Below are positions 8,568-17,697 of a DNA stretch of 64,000 nt, one piece after another. The position numbers and the translations under genes were made by a program. Under the pieces are notes generated by a model. The model searched no databases and was not told the origin of the DNA. It was given only the letters and a program-made list of their open reading frames with translations. Source of the DNA: JAPLFM01 sp964650885. GTDB lineage: Bacteria > Bacteroidota > Ignavibacteria > Kapaibacteriales > UBA2268. The stretch lies in contig CAZYXG010000001.1 in NCBI GenBank assembly GCA_964650885.1, forward strand, positions 186,001 to 250,000, written 5' to 3'. Each line of letters starts with the position of its first letter. Position 1 is the first letter of the stretch.

Positions 8568-11393
8568 ATGAACCAAAAGTTCAATATTTATATAGCAGCA
8601 CTTGCTATATTGTTCATTTCCACTGCAAGTATCTTTGCAAATGAAGATAACTACACAGATCCAAATCAAATAATTACTTTAGATAAAGCTACAAAAACTG
8701 GCACTTTACCTAATGGGATCAAATACTATATCAAAAAGAATAAGAAACCTGAAAAAAGAATGGAATTACGTTTAGTTGTAAATGCTGGTTCTGTTCAAGA
8801 AGATGATGATCAACAAGGTATTGCCCACTTTTTGGAGCACATGTGTTTCAATGGGACTAAGAATTTTCCTAAAAATGAGTTAATAAACTTTTTAGAAAAA
8901 ACAGGTGTAAAATTCGGAGCTCACCTTAATGCCTATACTAGTTTCGATAGAACTGTTTATATGTTACTTTTACCTACTGATCAGTCTTTTATTAAGAAGA
9001 AAGGTTTTCAAGTACTTTCTGACTGGGCTCATAACGTAACTTTTGACCCAAAAGAAATTGATAGAGAAAGAGGAGTGGTAAGAGAAGAAGAAAGAGTGAG
9101 AAAAAATGGAAATTCAAAAGCTCAACAAGAGCATTTCCCATTTTTGTTTTATCAATCAAAACTTGCTAATCGTTTGCCAATTGGTGACACAAATATAATT
9201 AGAACGGCTCCTTACGAGGCTTTTACTAGATTCTATAAAGATTGGTACAGAGCTGATTTAATGTCTGTAGTAGTAGTTGGAGATATTGATGAAAGCGATG
9301 CAGAAGATTTAATTAAAGAATATTTTGGTGAAATTCCAGCTGCTTCCAATCCAAAGAAAAAAGAAGATTTCTCAGTTAAAATGAATCAAGAAACTTTGGT
9401 TTCTATTTCTAAAGACAAAGAAGTAACTTTCCCTGTATTGCAAATTGTTTATAAACACCCTATTACAAATAAAGCAGGAACTTATGCAGAATATAGACAA
9501 AAATGGGTTGACCAATTTATCGGTGGAATGATTTCTCAACGTATGCAAGAAGTTGCTAAAAGAGCAAATCCTCCTTTCCAACAAGCTGGATTCCAAGCAG
9601 ACAAAGAATTAGGAAATTATTACGGAGCTGGACTTTTTGCAGTTCTTAAATCTGAAGATCTTATGCGTGGCTATGGTGCTGCTTTGACGGAATTATTCCG
9701 TGCTTATAAAAATGGATTTAATCAATCTGAATTTGATAGAGTTAAAAAAGAAGCTTTTACAAGTCTTGAAAATGCTTTTAATGAAAAAGATAAAACTGAA
9801 TCTAGATCACTAGCAGATGAATTCATTAGACATATTTTAGATGGTGAGTCTGCACCAGGTGTTGAAAGAGATTTTAATCTTTATAAAAAATGGTCAGAAG
9901 AAATAACTTTGGCTGAGTTAAATGCAAGAATCAAACAATTGATCACTAAAGACAATATGGTTCTTACTTTAACAGCTCCAGAAAAAGATGGTGTTAAAAT
10001 TCCATCAAAAGAAGAATTACTTAAAGTTTACACACAAATTGCAAGTAAAAATATTGATGCTTACAAAGATGATATGGCCAACAAAGCTTTCTTCACTAAG
10101 AAACTTATTGCTGGCACTATCAAATCTGAAACTAAAAACGATAAGCAAGGGATTACAACTTGGACACTTTCAAATGGTGCCAAGGTTTACTTCAAAAACA
10201 CTGACTTCAGCAACGATGAAATTTCTTTCAGAGCTTACTCTCGTGGTGGTCATTCACTTTGCTCAGATGCAGATTTCAATTCGGCTGCAACTGCTGACGA
10301 CATTATCAATTCTTGCGGTTTGGGTGAATTCAATTCAACACAATTGCCTAAAATCTTAGCTGGTAAAACTGTAGAAATTAATCCTATGATTGGTGACTAT
10401 AATGAAGGTTTCACAGGCAGAACTAATGCAAAAGACATGGAAACTTTCTTCCAAGCTTTAAATATGTATTTCACTGCTCCAAGAGTGGATAAAGATGGTT
10501 TTGAATCTTACATCTCAAATTCAAAAGATGCAATAAAAAACCAAAAAGTCAATCCAAATGCTGTTTATCAAGATTCTATATCTGCTATCATGTCTGGTTA
10601 TCACCTACGTAGAATGCCAGTTACCCCAGAATTCTTCGATAAAATTGATATGAATAAAGCTTTTGAGCTTTACAAACAAAGATTTGCTGATGCAAGTAAC
10701 TTTACTTTCTTCTTTGTAGGAAATATTGATGAAGACAAATTCAAAACAAATGTTTTGACTTATTTAGCTTCATTGCCTAGCACAAACTCAAATGAAACTT
10801 GGAAAGAAATGACGATTAACGAACCTAAAGGAACTTTAAGAAAAGTAGTTAACAAAGGTAAAGATCCTAAAGGCGTTATTACTATGATTATTCCTGGTAA
10901 ATTCGAAAACAATGAGAAAAACAGATATATGATGTCTGCTTTAACTCAAGTGTTAAGTATTCGTTTAAGAGAACAAATTCGTGAAGAAAAAGGTGGTGCT
11001 TATGGTGTTGGTGTATTCCCGCAAATGACAAAATATCCAAAATCAACATACAAATTGAATGTACAATTCACTTGTCCGCCAGAAAGAGTTGATGAACTAG
11101 TCGCAGAAGTAAAAAATGTTTTAAAAGAAGTTCAAACTAAAGATGTTAGTGATGACAATTTAACTAAAGTTAAAGAAACTCAAAAAAGAGAAAGAGAAAC
11201 TTCAGTTAAAGAAAATCGCTCTTGGATGAACTGGATTTACAACTACACAATTAATGATGAAGACATTAATAATTTAGATAGCTATGATAAATTAGTTAAT
11301 GGATTATCTAAAGCTGACATTAAAAAAGCTGCGAATGATTTCATCAATTTCAAAGAGATTAAAGAATTTATTTTGCTTCCAGAAAGCAACTAA
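8568..11393 (+). CDS. Secreted M16-family zinc metallopeptidase (pitrilysin-like)
   Basis: Periplasmic or exported zinc protease of the insulinase/pitrilysin family. A signal peptide is clear (cleavage near residue 24, SIFA-NED). The inverted zinc motif HFLEH is at residues 87-91, and a third ligand Glu is expected at residue 167 within DRERGVVREEE. At 941 residues it holds an active N-terminal half and an inactive C-terminal half. The second half shows the expected M16 substrate-clamp features REEKGGAYGVGV. The start is supported by GGAG 9 nt upstream. It is monocistronic with its own terminator. Probable role: degradation of small peptides in the periplasm. Confidence 0.9.
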   Translation: MNQKFNIYIAALAILFISTASIFANEDNYTDPNQIITLDKATKTGTLPNGIKYYIKKNKKPEKRMELRLVVNAGSVQEDDDQQGIAHFLEHMCFNGTKNFPKNELINFLEKTGVKFGAHLNAYTSFDRTVYMLLLPTDQSFIKKKGFQVLSDWAHNVTFDPKEIDRERGVVREEERVRKNGNSKAQQEHFPFLFYQSKLANRLPIGDTNIIRTAPYEAFTRFYKDWYRADLMSVVVVGDIDESDAEDLIKEYFGEIPAASNPKKKEDFSVKMNQETLVSISKDKEVTFPVLQIVYKHPITNKAGTYAEYRQKWVDQFIGGMISQRMQEVAKRANPPFQQAGFQADKELGNYYGAGLFAVLKSEDLMRGYGAALTELFRAYKNGFNQSEFDRVKKEAFTSLENAFNEKDKTESRSLADEFIRHILDGESAPGVERDFNLYKKWSEEITLAELNARIKQLITKDNMVLTLTAPEKDGVKIPSKEELLKVYTQIASKNIDAYKDDMANKAFFTKKLIAGTIKSETKNDKQGITTWTLSNGAKVYFKNTDFSNDEISFRAYSRGGHSLCSDADFNSAATADDIINSCGLGEFNSTQLPKILAGKTVEINPMIGDYNEGFTGRTNAKDMETFFQALNMYFTAPRVDKDGFESYISNSKDAIKNQKVNPNAVYQDSISAIMSGYHLRRMPVTPEFFDKIDMNKAFELYKQRFADASNFTFFFVGNIDEDKFKTNVLTYLASLPSTNSNETWKEMTINEPKGTLRKVVNKGKDPKGVITMIIPGKFENNEKNRYMMSALTQVLSIRLREQIREEKGGAYGVGVFPQMTKYPKSTYKLNVQFTCPPERVDELVAEVKNVLKEVQTKDVSDDNLTKVKETQKRERETSVKENRSWMNWIYNYTINDEDINNLDSYDKLVNGLSKADIKKAANDFINFKEIKEFILLPESN

Positions 11394-11420
11394 TCCCTAA
11401 TTTAATTTGAAAAAGTCTAA

Positions 11421-11452
11421 AGTCCTGCACTTAATTGTTCAGGACTTTTTTT
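11421..11452 (+). terminator. Intrinsic terminator of the M16 peptidase gene
   Basis: AGTCCTG and CAGGACT form a perfect 7-bp stem around a 12-nt loop, followed by a run of seven T. Confidence 0.85.
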
Positions 11453-11482
11453 ATATCAACTAATTTATACAAACATATAAAT

Positions 11483-11512
11483 AAAAAAGGGTTATGCTAA
11501 AAGCACAACCCT
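11483..11512 (-). terminator. Intrinsic terminator of purL
   Basis: On the minus strand GGGTTGTGC pairs with GCATAACCC (9 bp with one G-U) around a 5-nt loop, followed by six T. It lies just after the purL stop and faces the M16 terminator. Confidence 0.85.
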
Positions 11513-11538
11513 TAATTACAAGTTGAATGAATGGTAAT

Positions 11539-13767
11539 TTACTTTGCCATTAAAGCTGGAATAGAACCTTCGTAAGCTTCTTTAAGTTCTTCGTGATTAG
11601 TATGTACACCTTCCACAGAAAAAATAGATTCAGTTACTTCACCTAAGCAGTGGAAATTTTGACCATTAGCTTTACAAATGGATTCAAATTCTTCTACTTT
11701 ATTTGCTGACATTGTGACTAAAACTCTTGATTGAGATTCGCCAAAGATAGAATTACTGCTCAAATCGCCTTTCAAATCAACTGTGCAGCCAAGTCCTTTT
11801 GAAGAAATTGATTTTTCAGCCAAACAAATTGCAAGTCCACCCTCACTTGTGTCGTGTGCAGAATTAATTTTTTTACTTCTGATTAACTGAAGCACAGTTT
11901 TTTGCAAAATTATTTCTTCATTAATGTCAATAATTGGTGATTCTCCTTGAATTTCATTGAAAATTACTTTCAAATATTCAGAGCCACCAAGCTCATTGCG
12001 AGTGTTACCAAGCAAATAGATTTTATCACCAACAGATTTAAATTCCATGCTCATTGTAAAGTTCAAATCATCAATCAATCCAAGCATTCCAATTGTTGGA
12101 GTTGGATAAACTGCAAATGATTTGGATTCATTATGGAAACTAACATTCCCACCAGTTACTGGAGTATTTAAAGCACGGCAAGCATCGCCCATTCCTCGAA
12201 TAGCTTCTTTGAATTGCCAGAAAACTTCTGGATTATATGGATTCCCAAAATTCAAACAATTTGTGATACCGATTGGTTCTGCCCCAACACATACTACGTT
12301 TCTAGCAGCTTCACAAACAGCACTCATAGCTCCATTATAAGGATTAAGGTAAACATATTTGCTATTGCAATCAGTTGTTACAGCAATTCCTTTTCCGGGT
12401 GCTTCTTTAATCCTAAGTACAGCTGCATCACCTTTGATATTAACTGTATTAGTGCGAACTTGTGAATCATATTGTTCATAAATCCAGCGTTTTGAAGCAA
12501 CAGTTGGTGATGTTAATATTTTGAAAAACTCCTCTTGAATTGAATAATTCGATTTCAAATTATTAGTATCAAATTCACGAGTAGCTTTAATATATTCAGG
12601 CTCTTTAAACTCAGGAACATTTACAGGAGCGCCTCCACCTAAAACCAAAGTTTCAGCTGGAACATCAACAATTAATTTACCAAATCGCGTTATAATAAGT
12701 CTGCCGGAATCAGTTACAGTTCCTATTTGAGCCATATTCACATCCCATTTCTTTGCAATTGCCATAGCTTCTTCTTCTTTGCCTTTTGCAATTACAGCAA
12801 GCATTCGCTCTTGGGATTCAGAAAGCATAATTTCGTATCCAGTCATAGTATCTTCTCTTAGAGGCACTAAGTCAAGATTCACATCCATTCCAAGTCCTTT
12901 CTTGCCACTCATTTCAGAAGTTGAGCAAGAAATACCAGCAGCACCCATATCCTGAATACCAACAACTACTCCAGAATCAATTAATTCAAGAGTAACTTCT
13001 ACAAGAAGCTTTTCCATAAATGGATCGCCAACTTGTACAGTCGGACGCATATCTTCAGTTTTTTCGTCGAATTCACGTGAAGCTAAAAGCGATGCTCCAT
13101 GAATACCATCTTTACCAGTAGATGAACCAATAATGAAAACTGGATTGCCCACTCCATCACTAGCAGCCGAAGCAACTTTATTTTTGTGAACTACACCAAC
13201 TGCCATAGCGTTTACCAAAGGATTATCGTGATAACATTCATCGAAATAAATTTCACCACCAACAGTTGGCACTCCAAAGCAATTACCATAATGAGAAATG
13301 CCATCTACAACTCCTCCCAAAAGAAATTTAGTTCTTTCGTTATCCAAATTCCCAAAGCGAAGTGAATTTAAAGCTGCTATTGGTCGAGCACCCATTGTGA
13401 ATATATCTCTTAAGATACCACCAACGCCAGTTGCTGCACCTTGAAATGGCTCAACAGCAGATGGATGATTATGACTTTCAATTTTGAATGCTATAGCGTA
13501 GTCTCCGCCAATATCCATAAGTCCAGCGTTTTCTTCTCCTGCATCTACAAGTAATCTGCCGCCAGAGCGAGGCAAAGTTTTTAATTGAAGAATAGAGTTT
13601 TTATATGAGCAATGTTCGCTCCACATAACTGAATATACGCCAAGCTCTGTATAAGTTGGGATTCTACCAAGAATATCAACTATTTTGCTGTATTCATCGT
13701 TCGTAAGTCCTAATTCATTTGCTGTTTCAACAGAAACTTCTATTTCTGAATAATGTTCAACTGACAT
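11539..13767 (-). CDS. purL: Phosphoribosylformylglycinamidine synthase subunit PurL
   Basis: Fourth step of de novo purine synthesis: FGAR plus glutamine-derived ammonia plus ATP gives FGAM. At 742 residues this is the small PurL, which needs separate PurS and PurQ subunits (neither is in the window). Visible signatures are MWSEHCSYKNS near residue 49, the ATP-binding SHNHPSAVEP, two repeated AIRS-like halves, and the second-half GGNVSFHNES. The glutaminase domain is absent, as expected for this subtype. The minus-strand sequence TATTTTTG at 13797-13804 resembles a -7 box but has no partner, so promoter placement is uncertain. Confidence 0.95.
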   Translation of the reverse strand: MSVEHYSEIEVSVETANELGLTNDEYSKIVDILGRIPTYTELGVYSVMWSEHCSYKNSILQLKTLPRSGGRLLVDAGEENAGLMDIGGDYAIAFKIESHNHPSAVEPFQGAATGVGGILRDIFTMGARPIAALNSLRFGNLDNERTKFLLGGVVDGISHYGNCFGVPTVGGEIYFDECYHDNPLVNAMAVGVVHKNKVASAASDGVGNPVFIIGSSTGKDGIHGASLLASREFDEKTEDMRPTVQVGDPFMEKLLVEVTLELIDSGVVVGIQDMGAAGISCSTSEMSGKKGLGMDVNLDLVPLREDTMTGYEIMLSESQERMLAVIAKGKEEEAMAIAKKWDVNMAQIGTVTDSGRLIITRFGKLIVDVPAETLVLGGGAPVNVPEFKEPEYIKATREFDTNNLKSNYSIQEEFFKILTSPTVASKRWIYEQYDSQVRTNTVNIKGDAAVLRIKEAPGKGIAVTTDCNSKYVYLNPYNGAMSAVCEAARNVVCVGAEPIGITNCLNFGNPYNPEVFWQFKEAIRGMGDACRALNTPVTGGNVSFHNESKSFAVYPTPTIGMLGLIDDLNFTMSMEFKSVGDKIYLLGNTRNELGGSEYLKVIFNEIQGESPIIDINEEIILQKTVLQLIRSKKINSAHDTSEGGLAICLAEKSISSKGLGCTVDLKGDLSSNSIFGESQSRVLVTMSANKVEEFESICKANGQNFHCLGEVTESIFSVEGVHTNHEELKEAYEGSIPALMAK

Positions 13768-13853
13768 TTTTATATTTTGTGTTAATTTGCAATTCTCAAA
13801 AATATCAATTTCTAAAATAGAATTATAATAAAAACGAAAGAAAGTAATTAATT

Positions 13854-14321
13854 ATGAAATTAAATCCCGATGTTAAAGGTGTTTGGATGTTAGGAAATAT
13901 TGTCAGAACTTTGGTTTGGACAGTTATTCTATTTATTTTGGACATATTATTCCTTAAAAATTTAACAACTTATAAGTTAGATTTAGGTGTGTTATCAGGG
14001 ATAATGTTCATTTTCGGTTTACTAATCTCCTTAATATTCCCACATTTTAAATACAAATATTTTTCATTTGAACTTCAAGATGAAGAGCTTTTTCTTGAAA
14101 GAGGAATATTTATCCACACAAATACTTTTATTCCACTTGCACGAATTCAACATATAGATTTGGAACAAAGTATGCTTGATAGAATGTATGGTTTATCAAA
14201 AGTAGTCATCCATACAGCAGGCACAAGAGGCGATGAGCTTACAATTCCTGGCTTACCATTGCATTATGCAGAAGAAGTACGTGATTTTCTTCGAAAGTTT
14301 ATTAAGGAAGATGTGGTTTGA
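13854..14321 (+). CDS. Bacterial PH-domain membrane protein (YdbS-like)
   Basis: A 155-residue protein with two N-terminal membrane segments (about 15-37 and 45-65) followed by one bPH2 (DUF304) domain at about 70-150. The family signatures FELQDEELFLERGIF, PLARIQHIDL and HTAGT are all present. Its stop overlaps the start of the next, larger PH-domain gene, the same pairing as ydbS-ydbT in Bacillus. In Bacillus this pair has been connected with resistance to antimicrobial peptides from other bacilli; the role here is not known. Confidence 0.8.
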   Translation: MKLNPDVKGVWMLGNIVRTLVWTVILFILDILFLKNLTTYKLDLGVLSGIMFIFGLLISLIFPHFKYKYFSFELQDEELFLERGIFIHTNTFIPLARIQHIDLEQSMLDRMYGLSKVVIHTAGTRGDELTIPGLPLHYAEEVRDFLRKFIKEDVV

Positions 14322-15874
14322 TAGATAGTTCCCACTTTTCCAGATTATCGCCTTTGACTATACTTCTTAGGATTCTGCAAAGAATCCCTGGCTTAGTTAT
14401 TCCAATTTATTTCATTTATTCCCAAAATGATAAGGCTGAATTCTACTTTCTAATTATTTCGATTTTCTTAGGATTGATTTTTTTTAGCTTCTATTTGTTT
14501 GACTTCATCTTTTATAAATATCTTATAACTGAAAAAGAAGTTATTATTAAACAGGGCGTTATTGCAAAGAAAGAAAGAATTATTCCAATTGAAAAAATTC
14601 AAAATATTGCAATGGAACAAACTTTCTTAATGAAATTGCTTGGACTTTGTGTTTTAAAAATTGAAACAGCTGGTGATACTTCAATGGAAGGAGAACTAAA
14701 TTGTGTAAGTCTTTCAAAAGGTAATGAATTAAGTGACTATCTGAAAAATTTAAAGCAAAACTTTGAAAAAACAGTTACTTTGGCCGATGAAACAATTGCA
14801 AATGAATTAGAAGAAGATAAAATAAATTATTTAAACTCACCAAATGAAGAAGAGACTCTGATTTTTGAGTTGCCAACAAATCAATTGCTATTCTTTGGAC
14901 TAATTAATCTCAGATTGACTCTATTGCCAATAATTTTTTGGATTTTTGGAATTGTCTCAACTTATGCAAACTCTTACATTAAAGAAATTATCAATCGAAT
15001 TGAAGAGACTTACGATGGAGTTGGTACTCAAATTAACAATATAGAAATAGCATTGTACATTATTGCAAGCATTTTGCTTTTCATAGTTTCCTCTGTTGTC
15101 ATAGATATAATATTTACTTTTAACACCTACTACAACTTTAAACTTTCTAAAAACAAGAACAAGCTCTTCACCTCTCGAGGTTTATTCAACACAGTCAAGG
15201 GTGCTATCCCAATAAATAAACTGCAAATGATAGTGTTAAAAACAAATGTATTAAAAGAGAAACTTGGATTTTATGGTCTTAGATTGGAAACAGCTGGTGG
15301 AGGAAGATTCAATGGTGCTGAAATTGCAATACCTTTTGCAAAATTAGACTTGATAATAAACACTCTTAGACATATTCTACCAGTAGAGTTTCCGAATGAT
15401 TATAGAAAAATTTCTAAAAAATCAATTGCTAGAAATATATTTAAACAATCCGTGGCTATCACTATTTTACTTTTAATTATCAACTACTTTAGTGAAACCA
15501 GCTTATTCAAATTTATTTATCTTGATATTACTTTAGTTCTTCTTTATTTAGCTTTAATTCCAATAGCTATTCTTTCTTGGAAAAATAAGGGTTTTCAAAT
15601 CACAGAAAGACTAATTTTCATTAAAGTTGGGGTGGTTTATAAATCTGTTAAGGTTATCCCAATAAATAAGATTCAAACATTAAGTGTAAGTCAATCAATT
15701 TGGACTAGATTCTTAGGTTTAGCTAAATTAACTATTGATACTGCAGCGACTTCCAATCAATTCGATGCAGGACTTAGAGACTTAGATATTGAGTCGGCAA
15801 ATGAAATATTTGAAATATTGAGTAAAAGTTTTTATAAATTAAGAAAAGATGTGAAACATAATGAGAAAATATAG
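14318..15874 (+). CDS. Triple bacterial PH-domain membrane protein (YdbT-like)
   Basis: A 518-residue membrane protein with three bPH2 domains separated by pairs of hydrophobic helices: repeats near 65-145 (PIEKIQNIAMEQ), 275-345 (PINKLQMIVLKT) and 420-500 (PINKIQTLSVSQ), each followed by an ETAG- or DTAA-type motif. The start is a TTG overlapping the stop of the preceding gene by 4 nt (TTGA); AGGAAG lies upstream, and the overlap argues for translational coupling. The two products probably act as one membrane complex. Function is not established outside Bacillus. Confidence 0.8.
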   Translation: MIDSSHFSRLSPLTILLRILQRIPGLVIPIYFIYSQNDKAEFYFLIISIFLGLIFFSFYLFDFIFYKYLITEKEVIIKQGVIAKKERIIPIEKIQNIAMEQTFLMKLLGLCVLKIETAGDTSMEGELNCVSLSKGNELSDYLKNLKQNFEKTVTLADETIANELEEDKINYLNSPNEEETLIFELPTNQLLFFGLINLRLTLLPIIFWIFGIVSTYANSYIKEIINRIEETYDGVGTQINNIEIALYIIASILLFIVSSVVIDIIFTFNTYYNFKLSKNKNKLFTSRGLFNTVKGAIPINKLQMIVLKTNVLKEKLGFYGLRLETAGGGRFNGAEIAIPFAKLDLIINTLRHILPVEFPNDYRKISKKSIARNIFKQSVAITILLLIINYFSETSLFKFIYLDITLVLLYLALIPIAILSWKNKGFQITERLIFIKVGVVYKSVKVIPINKIQTLSVSQSIWTRFLGLAKLTIDTAATSNQFDAGLRDLDIESANEIFEILSKSFYKLRKDVKHNEKI

Positions 15875-15886
15875 GTTAGAATTAGA

Positions 15887-16405
15887 ATGGAACTAAATTT
15901 ACAAATACTAAAAATCATTGAAAAACATATCGGTTCAAAGATATTTGCAATTTTCAAAGATGAAAAAGGCGTAAAAATGATTGTTGGCAAATTGCAAAAT
16001 GCAAATGCAGAAAAAATATTGATAAGCGATATGAACTCTTCTGCTGGCAATCAAGTTATTCCTTATGTTGAAAATGGAAGACCAAAGATGTTAGCTATGT
16101 ATAATTCTAACTCACTTAATATTATGAACCCTACAAACAATGAGCATTTGGGAGCAAAACTCAGAAAAAGAGATAACCAAACGAAAATTATAAACTCTAT
16201 GAAACCATTGTTGAAAAAGAACATTAGCGTTATTTATAAGAACAATGGAAATATGTTTGCAGTCAATGGTCAACTTGGTAATATGGGTATGGTGAATCTT
16301 ACAATTTTACCTGCACCATTTTTTAACGATGAACAAATTATGAAATACAATGACATAATGAACATTTTCGATGAATTTGGAAATGATTTAATTGACATTA
16401 ATTAA
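15887..16405 (+). CDS. Unknown cytosolic protein with an internal duplication
   Basis: I do not recognise a family. The 172 residues contain no signal peptide, membrane segment or Cys. Two parts look like repeats of one small beta-rich unit: residues 10-46 (IGSKIFAIFKDEKGVKMIVGK) and 105-141 (KKNISVIYKNNGNMFAVNGQ), each a hydrophobic-basic strand pair followed by G-x-L. This could be a duplicated SH3- or Sm-like barrel, but that is inference. It starts 12 nt after the PH-domain gene and ends 14 nt before accD, so it is probably co-transcribed with both. Confidence 0.6.
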   Translation: MELNLQILKIIEKHIGSKIFAIFKDEKGVKMIVGKLQNANAEKILISDMNSSAGNQVIPYVENGRPKMLAMYNSNSLNIMNPTNNEHLGAKLRKRDNQTKIINSMKPLLKKNISVIYKNNGNMFAVNGQLGNMGMVNLTILPAPFFNDEQIMKYNDIMNIFDEFGNDLIDIN

Positions 16406-16419
16406 TTAGGAAATTTAAA

Positions 16420-17259
16420 ATGGCTTGGTTTTCAAGGTCAAATAAAAATATTGAAGCTCAAATAAGCAAAGACATGCCAGGTGGACTCTGGACTAAATGC
16501 GATTCTTGTGGAGAAGTAATTTATAAAACTCAACTTGAAGAAAATCTTTTTACTTGCCCTTCTTGCAATAGACACTTCAGAATAGATACTTCTGAATACA
16601 TTAATATTCTTTTTGATGAAGGAACTTTTGTGGAAACTGAAACCAGTATTCGCTCGGTAGATGCTTTGGAATTTGTTGACACTAAAAAATACACTGACAG
16701 ACTTAACGATGCTTACGCAAAATCTAAACTAAATGACGCATTGACAATTGGTTATGGTAATATAAATTCTCATAAAGTTTCATTTGCATCAATGAATTTT
16801 GCATTTATTGGCGGCAGTATGGGTTCAGTTGTGGGAGAAAAATTTGTAAGAGCTGGACAGTATGCCCTTAAACATCGCATCCCTTTCATAATGATTTCAG
16901 CTTCTGGCGGAGCTAGAATGCAAGAAGCTGCTTATTCTCTAATGCAAATGGCTAAAACTTCATTCATACTTTCTCAATTGCACGAAGAAGGTATTCCCTA
17001 TATTTCATTGTTAACCGACCCAACAACTGGTGGGGTCAGTGCATCTTATGCAATGCTTGGCGATTTGAATATATCAGAACCAGGTGCATTGATTGGATTT
17101 GCTGGCCCAAGAGTAATTGAGCAAACAATTAAGAAAAAATTACCACCAGGATTCCAAAGAGCTGAGTTTTTATTGGAACACGGATTCTTAGATAAAATCG
17201 TCCACAGAAAAGAGCTGAAATCGGCTTTAACGCATTATGTTGATTGGTTTGGATTTTAA
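16420..17259 (+). CDS. accD: Acetyl-CoA carboxylase carboxyltransferase subunit beta
   Basis: Transfers the carboxyl group from biotin to acetyl-CoA, the committed step of fatty-acid synthesis, together with AccA (not in the window). A four-Cys zinc ribbon is at Cys27, Cys30, Cys46 and Cys49, followed by the carboxyltransferase crotonase fold with SASGGARMQEA and TDPTTGGVSASYA, which form oxyanion-hole and acyl-CoA site glycines. At 279 residues it has the normal length for the family. Confidence 0.95.
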   Translation: MAWFSRSNKNIEAQISKDMPGGLWTKCDSCGEVIYKTQLEENLFTCPSCNRHFRIDTSEYINILFDEGTFVETETSIRSVDALEFVDTKKYTDRLNDAYAKSKLNDALTIGYGNINSHKVSFASMNFAFIGGSMGSVVGEKFVRAGQYALKHRIPFIMISASGGARMQEAAYSLMQMAKTSFILSQLHEEGIPYISLLTDPTTGGVSASYAMLGDLNISEPGALIGFAGPRVIEQTIKKKLPPGFQRAEFLLEHGFLDKIVHRKELKSALTHYVDWFGF

Positions 17260-17367
17260 TTACTCAAATCATATTTTGTTAAACCAAAGAATGTTTATTT
17301 GCAATTAGCAAATAAGTTTGTAATTTGGAATTGCGTTCTTTAATAATTTCAAATTATAGGTGTAGAT

Positions 17368-17655
17368 ATGAAAACCAACGTAACTTTCAGACACTTCAAT
17401 GGTCACCATCCCGACCTGCAAGAAATGGCAATTGAAGCAGCAAATAGATTCTCAAAATTCCACGATTCTATTATTAGTGCTAATATTGACTTTTTAAAAG
17501 AAAATGAAAAAACTGTGCAGTTCACTGTGAATGTGGCTGGTACAACTTTAGTAGCGAAAGACTCAAGCGATGAATTGAAAAAAAGTTTAGCTTTAGCCGA
17601 AGACAAAATGATAAGACAAATCAAAAAATTCAAAGAAAAAAAATCAGAACATTAA
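17368..17655 (+). CDS. hpf: Ribosome hibernation promoting factor (short HPF/RaiA)
   Basis: A 95-residue short-form HPF (beta-alpha-beta-beta-beta-alpha fold) that binds the 30S decoding region in non-growing cells. Visible are the N-terminal strand with RHFNGHHPDL, the helix AIEAANRFSKF and the basic C-terminal helix KMIRQIKKFKEKK that contacts rRNA. The long-form C-terminal dimerisation domain is missing. It has its own terminator and lies 42 bp upstream of hprK, an association that recalls the rpoN-hpf-ptsN-hprK region of Proteobacteria. Confidence 0.88.
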   Translation: MKTNVTFRHFNGHHPDLQEMAIEAANRFSKFHDSIISANIDFLKENEKTVQFTVNVAGTTLVAKDSSDELKKSLALAEDKMIRQIKKFKEKKSEH

Positions 17656-17664
17656 TTTTTATTT

Positions 17665-17688
17665 GGGGACTTTCAAGTCCCCTTTTTT
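17665..17688 (+). terminator. Intrinsic terminator of hpf
   Basis: GGGGAC pairs with GTCCCC around TTTCAA and is followed by six T. It ends 9 nt before the hprK start. Confidence 0.85.
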
Positions 17689-17697
17689 ATCTCAATA

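Noticed and set aside
9988..10359. 123-codon overlapping open frame inside the M16 gene, and other overlapping frames within strong genes
   Set aside because: They lie wholly inside well-supported genes in other frames and have low-complexity or unnatural composition.
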